A stretch of 64,000 nt of DNA, from contig OX243814.1 of assembly GCA_945859605.1 (NCBI GenBank), positions 43,614,505 through 43,678,504 of the forward strand, given 5' to 3'. The notes under the pieces were generated by a model. The model was not told where the DNA came from, did no database searches, and worked only from the letters and a program-made list of their open reading frames with translations. Numbering within the stretch: the first letter of the stretch is position 1; each line of letters opens with the position of its first letter. A program made the translations under genes and the position numbers. Shown one piece after another: positions 62,256 through 64,000 of this stretch. The stretch is from Lumbricus rubellus (Eukaryota > Annelida > Clitellata > Crassiclitellata > Lumbricidae).

Positions 62256-63799
62256 GAAGCGCCCAATTGACTTAGGCACAACTGACAAGTAAATTCTACA
62301 ATTTTGATGATAGTTTATTAGACATAATTATGTTATAAACATCATAATTGGCCTAGTATTTGACACAACAAATCTATACTAGAAAGCCAACACATTATAC
62401 GTTCTTTTGATAGGTCTACTTTGGATCTACAGTGTGCAAACGGATTCTTTTACTGCAACATATGCTCTTTATTACAGACTTCACTTTAACACTGATTCTG
62501 AATTTAGAAAATATGGATCAGGGACCCCAATATCAGTTGATCTACAGACAAATAGTGCTGCTGTTTTCGTTTATTATGGCAATCAGAGCAGGATGACTCA
62601 CCACATCACATATACCATCCATCAAGAGCTGCTGTAAAGAAATGAAATATATTAAAGGTTGAAATTATTGAGATCATGACATATCTAGAGAATTACCCAT
62701 TACCCCATAACAGTCAAAGAGTAGTTCTTTACCCAACTCCTAAAGATAGCATCATAAATGAGAGTATGGTGTAGCCTATACTCACATTATTTGTCTGTTT
62801 CATAAGATAGAAGTAGGCCTAATTCAATTAAAATTATACTTTTAGAGTAGAACAAAATGAACACACAGACACGCAATTGGCACATAAAGTGTTGCCAAGA
62901 TTGGACAGAAATTACACTGCCTTAATTAGTTTTTGTAAATTAACTAACTACTGTAAATCAACACGAAAGGTGATGGCATCAAACACGCATGCTATGTGCA
63001 GCATGCTCAGCAATGGATCCAGCCGAAACAGCTGTGGCCACCAGGGCATCTCAGGTGATCAAGCAATCCAAAGAAATAAGTAGGCCTAAAGTAGCCTTCA
63101 GTTAACCTTCGGGCTACCAAGAGGGACTGGTATCCACCTCCTAGGTCTTTCACAAATAAACGTTTTTCGTTTGGAATAAAATTATGACGTTTTAGGAAGC
63201 TTTAGAGGGTTTATTGGCACACATTTTGAGGTAACATTTTTGATGATACCCATTGATACCGTTCAAAAGTCATACCCGATATACCCAAGGCACCAGAGGA
63301 GGATACCAACACCACTTAGATTATAGTAGGCCTATATAGTTTCTGCCATTTTATATGAAGAAGCACAAATTATACGATTCAATAGAGGGAATGTGTGGCT
63401 ACATTTCCATGCTCATTGAGTAGCCTAGTCATTTGACAACCGGAAGTGCTCAAAATAAATTTAAATTTATATAAAGGTGTTTATTTTCGTAAAATTTTTA
63501 CGTTTGGTCTATTACAATATATTCATAATTTATTCTTTCACATAAATAAATTATGTCATTCTATAATAGAGAGCATGTAGGGCTATTTTTTCATACCAAT
63601 TAAGTTGACTTTTGATGACCAAAATAAAAAACTTAAAAAAATTAAAATGTGTGAAAATGTTGAATTTGTGGCAACGCAAGTCGATATTTCTGTTATTATC
63701 AGTCAAGACAACAAGGCAAAACATGTAGTTTTGTTTTAAAAAGATGAGATATGCTAGATGTCATCTGTGATGCAGTATTCAATCATACAGGTTTGAACA

Positions 63800-63872
63800 C
63801 TCTCATGAGGAGTTTTTCTGAAGAGGCGCTATATAAATTCATGACTATCACTACAACAACATCATTGTGGTG
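63800..63872 (+). repeat. SINE-tail fragment
   Basis: CTGAAGAGGCGCTATATAAATTC followed by a CATGACTATCACTAC tail, like the two other tails in the window. Confidence 0.45.
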
Positions 63873-64000
63873 TAACCTACACCTACTAGAAGTAAATGAA
63901 TTGATTCCTGGTTCGAAAATTCCCGGTTGATTACAACTATTATGCTTACTGATCGAACGCTCTTATATTAATTTTGTTATGGGTTAAAACTTAATTGGCG

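Larger units (their letters stand above)
61583..64000. other. intergenic to the window end
   Basis: About 2.4 kb without a gene I can support. It contains SINE-tail fragments at about 62178-62215 and 63815-63840 (GGCGCTATATAAAT type), a TTTATTTATT run at 62157-62173 and several TAGGCCTA octamers. Confidence 0.45.

Noticed and set aside
62407..62637. 76-residue ORF near the right end of the window
   Set aside because: No recognisable motif, no flanking splice or promoter signals, and intergenic surroundings; not supported as a gene.

Overview
The window is a stretch of animal nuclear DNA, AT-rich and without bacterial gene structure. Reasons: long intergenic DNA, spliced genes (a BTB-BACK-PHR gene with one GT-AG intron), dense transposon debris (hAT, Tc1/mariner, piggyBac-like, foldback, Ty3/Gypsy, tRNA-derived SINE) and a dispersed TAGGCCTA octamer. 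The transposon mix and the expansion of long Mab-21 proteins suggest a marine invertebrate, perhaps an echinoderm or hemichordate, but the phylum cannot be proved from the sequence.

Layout. 1-10869: a Ty3/Gypsy chromovirus-type retrotransposon on the minus strand, with one 1.8-kb-codon gag-pol ORF and two apparently identical LTR segments (the left one cut by the window edge). 11017-17001: three hAT-type elements with 8-bp target duplications, a SINE, and a decayed Tc1 element with long inverted repeats. 17294-26263: two forward Mab-21 genes, separated by a foldback element built of GGACATTATCCCCC units and by intergenic DNA. 27384-29970: a possible two-exon gene with 37-residue repeats, with a nested pair of hAT elements in its intron. 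30582-33470: a reverse Mab-21 gene. 33684-38775: SINE, MITEs, a 20-bp minisatellite, a possible secreted-peptide exon and a foldback-type repeat cluster. 40838-42878: the BTB-BACK-PHR gene. 44201-47104: a Mab-21 gene broken by one stop codon. 47516-52860: Tc1 debris, a MITE, and an internally deleted Gypsy element whose right LTR carries a foldback insertion. 53128-56541: the fifth Mab-21 gene, enlarged by an internal duplication. 56787-60609: a decayed mariner element that received a Tc1 and a piggyBac-like element. The rest is intergenic with a foldback MITE and SINE tails.

The main biological interest is the cluster of five Mab-21-domain proteins of about 960 residues (1,137 codons in one). 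All five keep a GS motif, a D-x-D pair and a third aspartate at the places where cGAS-like nucleotidyltransferases bind metal, and all carry a helical C-terminal region of about 600 residues with two TPR-like hairpins. By family knowledge, Mab-21/cGAS-like receptors make nucleotide second messengers in innate immunity. That these long proteins do so is inference. They fall into two groups by sequence, (1, 2, 4) and (3, 5), and each has its whole coding region in one exon that starts at or one base after a putative splice acceptor, suggesting a non-coding first exon.

Other points worth checking: a 16-base match to an Illumina adapter exactly over the expected start codon of the fifth gene; a foldback transposon family with 15-bp arm repeats and a 9-bp target duplication; eight copies of TGTAAACA in the 3' non-coding part of the large retrotransposon; and a piggyBac-like element with four copies of a 16-bp palindrome.
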